Shown here: positions 1 through 6,040 of the stretch, one piece after another
Layout of the letters: each line of letters starts with the position of its first letter
Numbering within the stretch: position 1 is the first letter of the stretch
The notes under the pieces: model-generated
Told to the model about the DNA's origin: nothing
Seen by the model: the letters and a program-made list of their open reading frames with translations, nothing else
Databases searched by the model: none
Made by a program: the position numbers and the translations under genes
Source of the DNA: Armatimonadota bacterium
GTDB taxonomy: Bacteria > Armatimonadota > HRBIN16
Direction of reading: 5' to 3'
DNA length: 6,040 bases
Assembly (NCBI GenBank): GCA_028275265.1
Contig: JAPWUZ010000169.1
Location: forward strand, 1-6,040

Positions 1-866
1 TGAAAACTCTGGTCATTGACAAAGGCATCGCCAATGGCGCACTGGGCATCACCAGCAAAATCGCCAACTACCCGGGCATTCCGGGCGAAATCAGTGGGGA
101 AGAGCTGGTGCGACGGATGCGCCAGCAGGCGGAATCGTTCGGTGCGGAGTTCGTGCAGGACCGGATTCAGGCGACCGACCTGCTGAGCAACCCGAAGTTG
201 CTGTTTGGGAACAACGGCACCTACCAGGCGAAGGCGGTGATTATCGCCACTGGCTCGATGGGGCGAGGTAACCGTGTGCCGGGGGAGGACCGCCTGCTGG
301 GACGGGGGGTCTCCTACTGTGCTACCTGCGACGCCGCCTTTTTCCGCAACGCGGAAGTCGCCGTCGTGGGCAGCAGTGAGGAGGCAGTGGAGGAAGCCCT
401 CTTCCTCACACAGTTTGTCAGTAAACTGCACTTCCTCTCGCCGAAGAGGGAGATACATGCCGACCCCGAGATGGTGCGCGAGCTGAGCGAACACCCGAAG
501 GTCACCATGTACTGGGGAGCAGTGCTGCGCGAGGTGCTTGGTGAAGAGAAGGTGGAAGCCATCCGTTACCGCACGCCTCTCGGCACCGAGGAGACCCTGC
601 CGGTGGCAGGCGTGTTCATCTACCTGCAGGGCGGACATCCGGTCACCGACTTCCTCGCCGGACAGATACCGCTCAGCGAGGGTGGATGTATCATGGTGGA
701 CTCGGAGTATCAGACAGCGGTTCCGGGTGTGTACGCCGTTGGCGACGTCATCTGCAACCACATCAAGCAAGCAGTGGTTGCCGCGGCAGAGGGAGCCATC
801 GCGGCGATGGCGGTGGAAAAACAGCTGCGCGGACGCAAGAAGATGGTGCTGGATTGGTCGAAGTAG
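1..866 (+). CDS. trxB: Thioredoxin reductase-like FAD flavoprotein, 5' partial
   Basis: The reading frame is open from the left edge (first full codon at 3) to TAG at 864-866. The true start and the first FAD-binding GxGxxG lie outside the window; the ATG at 108 is internal because conserved family sequence (ANYPGIPGEISGEEL) precedes it. Low-molecular-weight thioredoxin reductases move electrons from a nucleotide via FAD to a CxxC pair and then to thioredoxin in the cytoplasm. Visible marks are IIATGS (about 240-257), the redox pair in GVSYCATCDAAFF (cysteine codons 318-320 and 327-329), and the second FAD motif GVYAVGDV (726-749) followed by KQAVVAAAEGAIAA. The nucleotide-binding loop, usually GGGDSA, reads GSSEEA (369-386), and the usual HRRxxxR is replaced by FLSPKREIH (432-458). 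The region normally holding GGQ reads IANGALG. NADPH use is therefore uncertain. It could be a pyridine-nucleotide-independent relative (ferredoxin-linked FFTR or deep-rooted DTR type); the symbol reflects family only. Confidence 0.88.
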   Translation, partial: KTLVIDKGIANGALGITSKIANYPGIPGEISGEELVRRMRQQAESFGAEFVQDRIQATDLLSNPKLLFGNNGTYQAKAVIIATGSMGRGNRVPGEDRLLGRGVSYCATCDAAFFRNAEVAVVGSSEEAVEEALFLTQFVSKLHFLSPKREIHADPEMVRELSEHPKVTMYWGAVLREVLGEEKVEAIRYRTPLGTEETLPVAGVFIYLQGGHPVTDFLAGQIPLSEGGCIMVDSEYQTAVPGVYAVGDVICNHIKQAVVAAAEGAIAAMAVEKQLRGRKKMVLDWSK

Positions 867-867
867 C

Positions 868-893
868 GGGCATCGCGGCTACCCGCGATGCCC
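868..893. terminator. Perfect 11-bp hairpin between convergent genes
   Basis: GGGCATCGCGG (868-878) and its exact reverse complement CCGCGATGCCC (883-893) flank a CTAC loop. The hairpin begins one base after the reductase stop codon and ends five bases before the end of the minus-strand gene, so it can fold in both transcripts. Neither strand has a run of T after the stem (the plus strand continues CCCGTTC), so it is not a textbook intrinsic terminator. A shared bidirectional terminator or a 3'-end stabilising structure is inferred from its placement. Confidence 0.6.
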
Positions 894-898
894 CCCGT

Positions 899-3800
899 TC
901 ACCAACCTATTTCCCACACCACTGCCTGATGGGGAGCGATGGTCAGCCTGCGCTCGAAGCGAGAGGGTACCCTCTGCGTCCTGCCCGAATCGTCCTCGCC
1001 CCGTTTCTCCGTGAGCTGCAGCTGCTTCGCTCGGATGCCGTATGCCGATGGGTTAAAGCGCATCGTTGCCGTGACCTCTTCATCCGCCACGTTGACAAAG
1101 AACAGCACCAGTCGCTTTTGCTCCGGCATCTGCCACGCACCGGTGTAGACCGCTGGCGCGCTCACCCACCACTCGCCTTCCCACTGCCAGTCGGCGCGGA
1201 CGGTGGGGATGTTGCCTTCCAGTTTGGGTGGACGCGCCATCTCGCCGTGTGTGAAGAACTGGCGATACCGCCAGCGCAGCTGCACCACCTGTCTCAGGAA
1301 GCGCGCGTTGTTTTCCTCGCGGATAATGTTCGGGTCTATCCAGCCGATTTGCTCACCGAATACCAGTTGCTGTGCCGCCTTCATGCGCAGGGCAAGGTCT
1401 TTGGTGGTGCCGCCGCGATAGGCACGCCCGAACATCTGGATGGCTTGCGAGTAGACGGCAGGAAAGACAGGAACCTGCCCCTCATGCTGCCAGTGCCATG
1501 TGAGGTATCCGTCGAACCATGCGATGAACGGCTCGGCGTTGCATTCGGTGGTGAGGGCGCGGTCTGCAGGCATTTCGCGGCGAATGTGCTCCAGCATTCG
1601 CCAGTAGCCTTCGTTCCACCAGTACCCACCGCCCAGTGGATGCCCGTGTGATGCGTCGAAGCAGAGTACCGGCGGCGCGGCGGCAACCTGGTCGATATAC
1701 ACCGCATTCACCCCGTACTCCCCGAACAGGCGCATCACAATCTCGCGTACCTTGTTCTGCCACAGTTCGGTGGCGGGGCACATCACCGCCAAACGCACCG
1801 GGCTGCCATCCGCTTCCTTACTGCCGTATATCTCGGTGTACGGGTTGCCGTCCTCGTCCTTTGTAGCGGCGGGTCTGGCAACGGTGCTGAACTGGAAGTC
1901 CTCCATACCCCTGTCGCGCGTATCCCACAGCCTGCCGTTGATATAGGGCATGACAAACACGCCCGCCTCCTTCAGCCGCTTCACGCCTTCCGCAAACCCC
2001 TCTTTGACGGGGAAGTAATGCGGGTAGTCGTTGTCGAAGGGTATTTGGTGCCAGTAGTACCAGTGAAAGCCCACCGGCACACCGCAGAACTTCGCGAATT
2101 CCTCTACAGGCGGCACCACCTCCTGTGCTCCACCACTCGCCAGTGACCACGCGGGCAGGTCGCGCATCCACTCGCGAAATGTCTTTAATGGGCGCGGAGC
2201 GGTCCATGCACTCACGTTGCCCAAACGCGGGTTGGTGTTACCACCGCGAGGATACCAGTGTGCCTCCTGAATCACCCACTGGCGGTAGATTCGTGCGGCA
2301 TCGTACCAGTCGCCGCGCAGCAGCTGCCACACCGCCTGCCCGACAAGGGTGAAGGAGTTGCCCGCTTTGCCCATGTTCGGAACGGGATGCTCGAAGGTCA
2401 TACGTACACTGCGACCAGCGGGGTTGCTTTGCATGCCAATCTCTTTGGCGCTGCCCATCGGGTCATGCAGGGCAAAGTATAAGCCAGTGGGGCGAGGCTT
2501 TTGCGCGTAGGCTGCCAGCAGCTGCATACTGCACCAGCCGTTGGGATAGGTGCTGCGATAGCCGAAGTTGCGTCGCCACACGCCCTGTTGGACTTCGCCC
2601 GGGCCCCGCGGGAACAAGACAGTGGCATCATCGCCCGGCTCGGCGACTGCTACCTGCGGGAAGGTAACCCTCCATAGGCTCCAGCTCTTGTTCTCATTGC
2701 GCACCTGCAGGTTCCAGCGCAAAGCGTTTTGACGGCTATCGGTGCGCGCCTGTGCGGTGACGCTGATGCCTGCAAAGCGTTCGTCGCGGGGCTGGTTCCA
2801 CTGCAGCACAAAGCCGTCGCGCCGTCGTTGCAGGGCGACCTTTCGCCAGCCTCTGTCCGCGCTCAGGGCAAGCAGCTGCCGTGTCCGGGCGTCCCGCAGG
2901 CTCAGGGTGAAAAGGGGTGGGTTGTCCGCGGCAAGCAGTTCGCGACCGTTTAGCAGGTCATACAGGCTCTGCAGGCGGAACCCCGCTTGTGTCTGCTCGA
3001 TAAGAACCCCAAGGTCTCCCGCGGAGAATCGGTGCCATCCCGGCGGTGTCTGCCCGCTAAGCATCTTTTCCGCGCCGGCAAAATCCCCCTGCGCCTCCAG
3101 CCTCTCCGCCAGCGCAGCCGTCCAGAGCGACATCTGTCGCTGGCGACCACGCAGGGAGGAAGCTTTCTGCCGGGATGACTCGATGCGCTGGCGCAGGGCG
3201 GGTGTTGTCACCACCGTCGCGACAGGGAGTCCGTAGGTTTGCGACGCCTGCCGTACCGCGTTCACAGGGTCTGTCGCGCTACCCAACCATAGCCATGTGG
3301 AGACCTGCAGAGTGGTGCTGTCCCAGCTCTGCCAGGTAGAATGCAGGTAAGTACCGTACGCCCCGCGTCCATCGTGGATGATGAGAGGCTGTCCCCACAT
3401 GCCGATGGCGTTCTGCCTGTTGACCAGCGCGCCCCAGCCGTCGAAGCGGACACTCCCGCCGTCTGCAACCAATGGTTCCTGGCGTAAAGGCTCGCCCCCC
3501 GCCCATCGGGAGAAGCTGCTGTCAGGGAAGTTGAACTCTAGAAAGTGAAACTCGTCCCACGCAAAGGGCTCTTTTTGCTGCACTCGCGCTGTCACAAACG
3601 CCAGCGGCAACCGCTTGAACAGGAACCAGTGATACGCCGCCGACGGCTCCGAAGGCGGTCGTTTGCCCCCCGGCTGGCAGTAGCGCGCCTGCACGCGCAC
3701 CACCGTACATATCTCACCATCCGAAACCACTTCCGCACGCGCTTCGGGGTCGTATCGCAAATGGAAGCTGCCCAGCAACCGGTGATGCACCCTGTCGTTC

Positions 3801-4246
3801 CACACAAAAGTCTCCAGACGCTTGCTCGTGGAGCGATACACTATGGCTGAAGGATAGCCCGCCTGTCGGGCATCCGTGAAAAGCATCTCGTAATGCTCGG
3901 TGGCTACCATACCTGCCGGTTTGATGCCGTCTTTGCCACTCGCGCGTATCTGCAACTGCAGTTTCCAGTCTCCCGCTCCGGGTAACTGCGCCACCAGAAC
4001 GCCACTTCCCTCGTCGCCATCTGGCACAAACTGCACTACAACCGGCTTTTTATCAGGCAAGGTGACAGCGGTTACGGAAGGCGTTCCCGTCCGCCCGGTC
4101 AAAGAGTGCAGGTTGACCGGCGATACCACGAGTCCATGTGACGGCACACCACGAGCAATCCACAACGCCTCTTCGGCAAATGCAACACCCATCGCGACCT
4201 CCATGAGAATCATCGGGATAAGGAAACGACGTGCCATCGCTTTCAT
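899..4246 (-). CDS. Large exported DUF6259-type glycoside hydrolase-like protein
   Basis: A complete 1115-residue protein. Residues 1-24 form a signal peptide (KAMARR, a hydrophobic stretch, then AFA before EE), so it should leave the cytoplasm. Residues about 25-340 and 400-640 look beta-rich, typical of sandwich domains; about 348-396 is a charged helical linker. Residues about 640-970 resemble the DUF6259 / alpha-glycosidase-like TIM barrel: GDWYDAARIYRQW (645-657), GFHWYYWHQ (726-734), VFVMPYINGRLWD (763-775), VNAVYIDQ (846-853), HGHPLGGGYWW (867-877) and LTTECNAEPF (898-907). Asp852 at a strand end is a plausible nucleophile, and Glu901 or Glu905 a plausible acid/base. Residues about 1010-1115 form a C-terminal beta domain (LVLFFVNVADEEV). 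The family assignment is from memory of these motifs; substrate and activity are unknown. The start is fixed by GGGAGGAG just upstream; the next Met (residue 4) would be too far from it. The gene is convergent with the reductase and divergent from the peptidase, so probably monocistronic. Confidence 0.85.
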   Translation of the reverse strand: MKAMARRFLIPMILMEVAMGVAFAEEALWIARGVPSHGLVVSPVNLHSLTGRTGTPSVTAVTLPDKKPVVVQFVPDGDEGSGVLVAQLPGAGDWKLQLQIRASGKDGIKPAGMVATEHYEMLFTDARQAGYPSAIVYRSTSKRLETFVWNDRVHHRLLGSFHLRYDPEARAEVVSDGEICTVVRVQARYCQPGGKRPPSEPSAAYHWFLFKRLPLAFVTARVQQKEPFAWDEFHFLEFNFPDSSFSRWAGGEPLRQEPLVADGGSVRFDGWGALVNRQNAIGMWGQPLIIHDGRGAYGTYLHSTWQSWDSTTLQVSTWLWLGSATDPVNAVRQASQTYGLPVATVVTTPALRQRIESSRQKASSLRGRQRQMSLWTAALAERLEAQGDFAGAEKMLSGQTPPGWHRFSAGDLGVLIEQTQAGFRLQSLYDLLNGRELLAADNPPLFTLSLRDARTRQLLALSADRGWRKVALQRRRDGFVLQWNQPRDERFAGISVTAQARTDSRQNALRWNLQVRNENKSWSLWRVTFPQVAVAEPGDDATVLFPRGPGEVQQGVWRRNFGYRSTYPNGWCSMQLLAAYAQKPRPTGLYFALHDPMGSAKEIGMQSNPAGRSVRMTFEHPVPNMGKAGNSFTLVGQAVWQLLRGDWYDAARIYRQWVIQEAHWYPRGGNTNPRLGNVSAWTAPRPLKTFREWMRDLPAWSLASGGAQEVVPPVEEFAKFCGVPVGFHWYYWHQIPFDNDYPHYFPVKEGFAEGVKRLKEAGVFVMPYINGRLWDTRDRGMEDFQFSTVARPAATKDEDGNPYTEIYGSKEADGSPVRLAVMCPATELWQNKVREIVMRLFGEYGVNAVYIDQVAAAPPVLCFDASHGHPLGGGYWWNEGYWRMLEHIRREMPADRALTTECNAEPFIAWFDGYLTWHWQHEGQVPVFPAVYSQAIQMFGRAYRGGTTKDLALRMKAAQQLVFGEQIGWIDPNIIREENNARFLRQVVQLRWRYRQFFTHGEMARPPKLEGNIPTVRADWQWEGEWWVSAPAVYTGAWQMPEQKRLVLFFVNVADEEVTATMRFNPSAYGIRAKQLQLTEKRGEDDSGRTQRVPSRFERRLTIAPHQAVVWEIGW
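4175..4246 (-). other. Signal peptide of the large exported protein
   Basis: Residues 1-24 have a basic start (K2, R6, R7), a hydrophobic core (FLIPMILMEVAMGV) and the small-residue pattern A-F-A before Glu25-Glu26, which fits signal peptidase I cleavage after residue 24. There is no lipobox cysteine, so a lipoprotein is unlikely. Confidence 0.8.
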
Positions 4247-4250
4247 CAGT

Positions 4251-4258
4251 CTCCTCCC
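4251..4258 (-). promoter_or_regulatory. Ribosome binding site of the large exported protein
   Basis: On the minus strand GGGAGGAG precedes the ATG at 4246-4244, with six bases between GGAGG and the start codon. This strong Shine-Dalgarno sequence decides the start over the second in-frame ATG (residue 4). Confidence 0.85.
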
Positions 4259-4272
4259 ACAGTGGATTAAGC

Positions 4273-4278
4273 ATTATC
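4273..4278 (-). promoter_or_regulatory. Candidate -10 box for the large exported protein
   Basis: GATAAT on the minus strand, about 27 bases upstream of the start codon, matches five of six TATAAT positions. No recognisable -35 hexamer sits 17 bases further upstream (GAGAGT is there). Transcription would start only about 14-20 bases before the ATG, giving a very short leader, so this is a weak call. Confidence 0.25.
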
Positions 4279-4387
4279 TTCAGTGCGAGAACGCAACTCT
4301 CCTGTTGTACCGAACGACAAACACCCGATGAAAACAGGTGTGTCGGCGGGGGAGGGCAGGACCACCCAAAACCGCGGCAACATCATG

Positions 4388-4393
4388 TATACT
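4388..4393 (+). promoter_or_regulatory. Candidate -10 box for the M2 peptidase gene
   Basis: TATACT, directly preceded by TG, matches five of six TATAAT positions and lies in an AT-rich patch. It predicts a start near 4400 and a leader of about 48 bases. The -35 position (around 4365-4370) reads CCCAAA, unlike TTGACA. Confidence 0.4.
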
Positions 4394-4396
4394 TAA

Positions 4397-4409
4397 AGAG
4401 ACGTTCTCT
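4397..4409. promoter_or_regulatory. Short dyad at the predicted transcription start
   Basis: AGAGA-CGT-TCTCT is a perfect 5-bp inverted repeat with a 3-base centre. It lies three bases after the candidate -10 box and overlaps the predicted start of transcription, where a repressor operator could sit. It is short enough to be chance. Confidence 0.2.
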
Positions 4410-4436
4410 CCACAGCACAGGAGGGCAATCGTGTCA

Positions 4437-4442
4437 GGGAGG
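4437..4442 (+). promoter_or_regulatory. Ribosome binding site of the M2 peptidase
   Basis: GGGAGG lies five bases before the ATG at 4448-4450 and supports that start. A GTG at 4442-4444 in the same frame would add two residues but overlaps this site, and the in-frame TAA at 4394-4396 excludes longer starts beyond that stretch. Confidence 0.8.
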
Positions 4443-4447
4443 TGGCT

Positions 4448-6040
4448 ATGCCAGACCGCTTTACGGATTTTTTGGAAAAGCACGTGAACGAGGTTCGACC
4501 GCTTGCCAGAGAGGCGGCGTTAGCGTGGTGGGAAGCGAATGTAACGGGTAGCGAGGAGGCGTTCGAGCGCGGCGCATCGTTGCACGCGCAGCTGATGAAG
4601 ATATACGCCCGAGAAGACGAGTATCGCCTGCTGCAAAGCATCCCCAACGACAGCCTCTCCGACCCCTTGCTGCGTCGCCAGCACAAACTGCTGCTGGACG
4701 AATATCGCGGTCACCAGATGTCGGAGAAGGTCATCGATGAAATCGTACAGCGCGAAAAGGAGATCGAGAAAGAGTACAACACCTATCGCGCGCTGTTTCG
4801 CGGTGAGCGCGTGAGCGACAACACCCTGCGTGAGGTGTTGCAAAACAGCAACGACAGCGACGAGCGGCGCGAAGCATGGGAAGCCAGCAAACAGATTGGC
4901 GAGCGTGTGGCGGAAGCGGTACGTGAACTGGTGCGTATCCGCAACCGCGAGGCGCGGCGCCTGGGCTTCCGCGACTATTACGCCATGCAGCTGGAACTGC
5001 AGGAGCTGGACGAGCAACGCCTGTTTGACCTGCTGGAGGAGCTGCACCGGCTGAGCGACGAACCGTTCCGTCGCTACAAAGAGAAGCTCGACCGTCGCCT
5101 TGCCGAGCGGTTCGGGGTGGCAGTGGAGGACTTACGCCCGTGGCACTATACCGACCCCTTCTTCCAGAGCCCGCCGCCCGGCGAGGTAGACCTGAACCCG
5201 CTGTTCGAGGACAAGGACATCGAAGCCATCGCGTGTGCGTTCTACGCCGACGTGGGTCTGCCGGTAGAGCCCATCCTGGAGCGCAGTGACCTCTACGAGA
5301 AGGAGGGCAAAAGTCAGCACGCTTTCTGTATCGACATCGACCGCGAGGGCGACGTGCGCGTGCTGTGCAACCTGCGCCCCAACGAGCGGTGGATGGGCAC
5401 GATGCTGCACGAGCTGGGGCACGCTGTGTACGACTACTACATCGACCGTTCGCTACCCTACCTGTTGCGCACCCCGGCACACACGCTGAGCACCGAAGCC
5501 ATCGCCATGCTGTTCGGCAGGATGCACCGCAACGCCGAATGGCTGAAGCGCTATGTGGGCATCCCTGACGAACAGGCGCAGGCGGTAGCGCATCCCGCCA
5601 TCGAGGAGATGCAGGCGTCGCTGATTGTGTTCACCCGTTGGGTGCTGGTGATGACGCACTTCGAGCGCGCCATGTACGCCGACCCCGATAGCGACCTGAA
5701 CAGCCTCTGGTGGCAGCTGGTGGAGCGGTATCAGTGGCTGCACAAGCCGGAAGGACGCAACGCCCCCGACTGGGCGGCCAAAATCCACATCGCGCTTGCA
5801 CCCGTGTACTACCAGAACTACATTCTGGGGGAGATGGAGGCGTCGCAGCTGGTGCACGTGTTGCGCACGAAAGTGCTCGCGGGCGAGCCGGCGGACGCTC
5901 TCGTTCGCAGTCCGAAAGTGGGCACGTTCCTGAGACAGAAGGTGTTCGCCACCGGCGCGTCGGTGCCCTGGGAGGAGGCTCTCGAGTACGCTACTGGCGA
6001 GAGGCTGAACCCCGCCTACTTCGTGGCGCAGATGGAAGCC
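4448..6040 (+). CDS. ACE-like M2 family zinc metallopeptidase (peptidyl-dipeptidase type), 3' partial
   Basis: The frame is open for 531 codons from ATG 4448 to the right edge; single-domain M2 enzymes have about 550-620 residues, so little is missing. M2 peptidases release dipeptides from peptide C termini. The zinc motif is HELGH (321-325), with Glu322 as general base and Glu350 in STEAIAM as third ligand. By eye it aligns with ACE throughout: AREAALAWWEANVTGSEE (19-36) with the ACE N-terminal helices; QHAF (His291, exactly 30 residues before the first zinc His, as ACE His353 is); LPYLLRTPAHTLSTEAIAM with the ACE LPxxLRxxAxxxxxEAIxD stretch; and AKIHI...YY (Lys445, His447, Tyr454) with ACE Lys511, His513 and Tyr520. 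The His325-Glu350 gap is one residue longer than in ACE and equals that of M3 enzymes, so automated tools may label it M3. The hydrophilic N terminus lacks a signal peptide, implying a cytoplasmic enzyme for peptide turnover. Confidence 0.88.
   Translation, partial: MPDRFTDFLEKHVNEVRPLAREAALAWWEANVTGSEEAFERGASLHAQLMKIYAREDEYRLLQSIPNDSLSDPLLRRQHKLLLDEYRGHQMSEKVIDEIVQREKEIEKEYNTYRALFRGERVSDNTLREVLQNSNDSDERREAWEASKQIGERVAEAVRELVRIRNREARRLGFRDYYAMQLELQELDEQRLFDLLEELHRLSDEPFRRYKEKLDRRLAERFGVAVEDLRPWHYTDPFFQSPPPGEVDLNPLFEDKDIEAIACAFYADVGLPVEPILERSDLYEKEGKSQHAFCIDIDREGDVRVLCNLRPNERWMGTMLHELGHAVYDYYIDRSLPYLLRTPAHTLSTEAIAMLFGRMHRNAEWLKRYVGIPDEQAQAVAHPAIEEMQASLIVFTRWVLVMTHFERAMYADPDSDLNSLWWQLVERYQWLHKPEGRNAPDWAAKIHIALAPVYYQNYILGEMEASQLVHVLRTKVLAGEPADALVRSPKVGTFLRQKVFATGASVPWEEALEYATGERLNPAYFVAQMEA

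Larger units (their letters stand above)
4247..4447. promoter_or_regulatory. Divergent intergenic region
   Basis: These 201 bases separate the start codons of two divergently transcribed genes and must carry both promoters. AT-rich patches lie near each gene (around 4264-4278 and 4381-4397), with a G-rich block between (4345-4360). Candidate -10 boxes are visible on both strands but neither has a convincing TTGACA-like -35 at 16-18 bases, so the promoters may be weak, activator-dependent or read by another sigma factor. No RNA gene or riboswitch was recognised. Confidence 0.6.

Noticed and set aside
108..866. Treating the ATG at 108 as the start of the reductase.
   Set aside because: Codons 3-107 encode conserved family sequence in the same frame without a stop, so the gene continues beyond the left edge and is not a naturally truncated protein.
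686..1651. A 321-codon open frame on the plus strand, starting inside the reductase and running antisense to the large exported protein.
   Set aside because: It overlaps two well-supported genes, has low-complexity Arg/Pro/His-rich composition with no family motif, and crosses the terminator hairpin. Long antisense frames are expected in GC-rich coding DNA.
2742..3236. A 164-codon plus-strand open frame inside the large minus-strand gene.
   Set aside because: The product is very rich in Arg, Ser, Cys and Pro, typical of an antisense shadow, and the minus-strand protein continues unbroken through it.
4301..4338. Inverted repeat CCTGTT ... AACAGG with a 26-base spacer in the intergenic region.
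   Set aside because: Six bases with a long spacer do not extend outward and are likely chance; no promoter element is positioned to use it.
4321..4341. Inverted repeat ACACC ... GGTGT with an 11-base loop.
   Set aside because: Only five pairs and no flanking extension; too weak for a riboswitch, terminator or operator call.
4520..5857. Several open frames of about 100-250 codons on the minus strand opposite the M2 peptidase.
   Set aside because: They are opposite a gene with a clear catalytic site and family-wide alignment, and their products are Arg/Ala/Pro- or Val/Leu/His-rich without recognisable domains.
1..6040. A linked multi-gene system such as a defence island, biosynthetic cluster or mobile element.
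   Set aside because: The gene orientations are convergent then divergent, the three families have no known joint role, and there are no direct repeats, integrase or transposase genes, CRISPR repeats or tRNA-like sequences that I could find.

Overview
The window holds three protein-coding genes on GC-rich DNA: two complete or nearly complete genes and one cut by the left edge. I see no phage, transposon, CRISPR or RNA gene. Gene content (a thioredoxin-reductase-family flavoprotein with a divergent nucleotide site, a very large exported DUF6259-type glycosidase-like protein, and a bacterial ACE-like M2 peptidase) and clear GGAGG ribosome binding sites suggest a free-living bacterium of the Armatimonadota / Planctomycetota-Verrucomicrobiota kind. 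Armatimonadota is my favoured guess, but this rests on family distribution from memory and is a weak inference.

Layout. Positions 1-866 (+) are the C-terminal part of a thioredoxin-reductase-like FAD protein with an intact CATC redox pair but without the usual NADPH signatures. It converges on a 1115-residue exported protein on the minus strand (899-4246). The 32-base gap between the two stop codons contains a perfect 11-bp hairpin (868-893), probably a shared bidirectional terminator. The large protein has a signal peptide, beta-rich N-terminal regions, a probable TIM barrel with an Asp and Glu arrangement resembling retaining glycosidases, and a C-terminal beta domain. A 201-bp divergent intergenic region (4247-4447) separates it from an M2 (angiotensin-converting-enzyme-like) zinc dipeptidyl carboxypeptidase (4448 to beyond 6040, +), whose zinc ligands and substrate-binding residues can be matched one by one to ACE.

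How they work together. No operon links these genes: the first pair is convergent and the second pair divergent. The exported protein may act on extracellular or periplasmic carbohydrate and the peptidase, which lacks a signal peptide, may trim peptides in the cytoplasm, but no shared pathway is evident. I did not find a new multi-gene system. The most notable points are the altered pyridine-nucleotide site of the reductase, the uncharacterised putative glycosidase, and the ACE-like active site with an altered chloride-ligand position.
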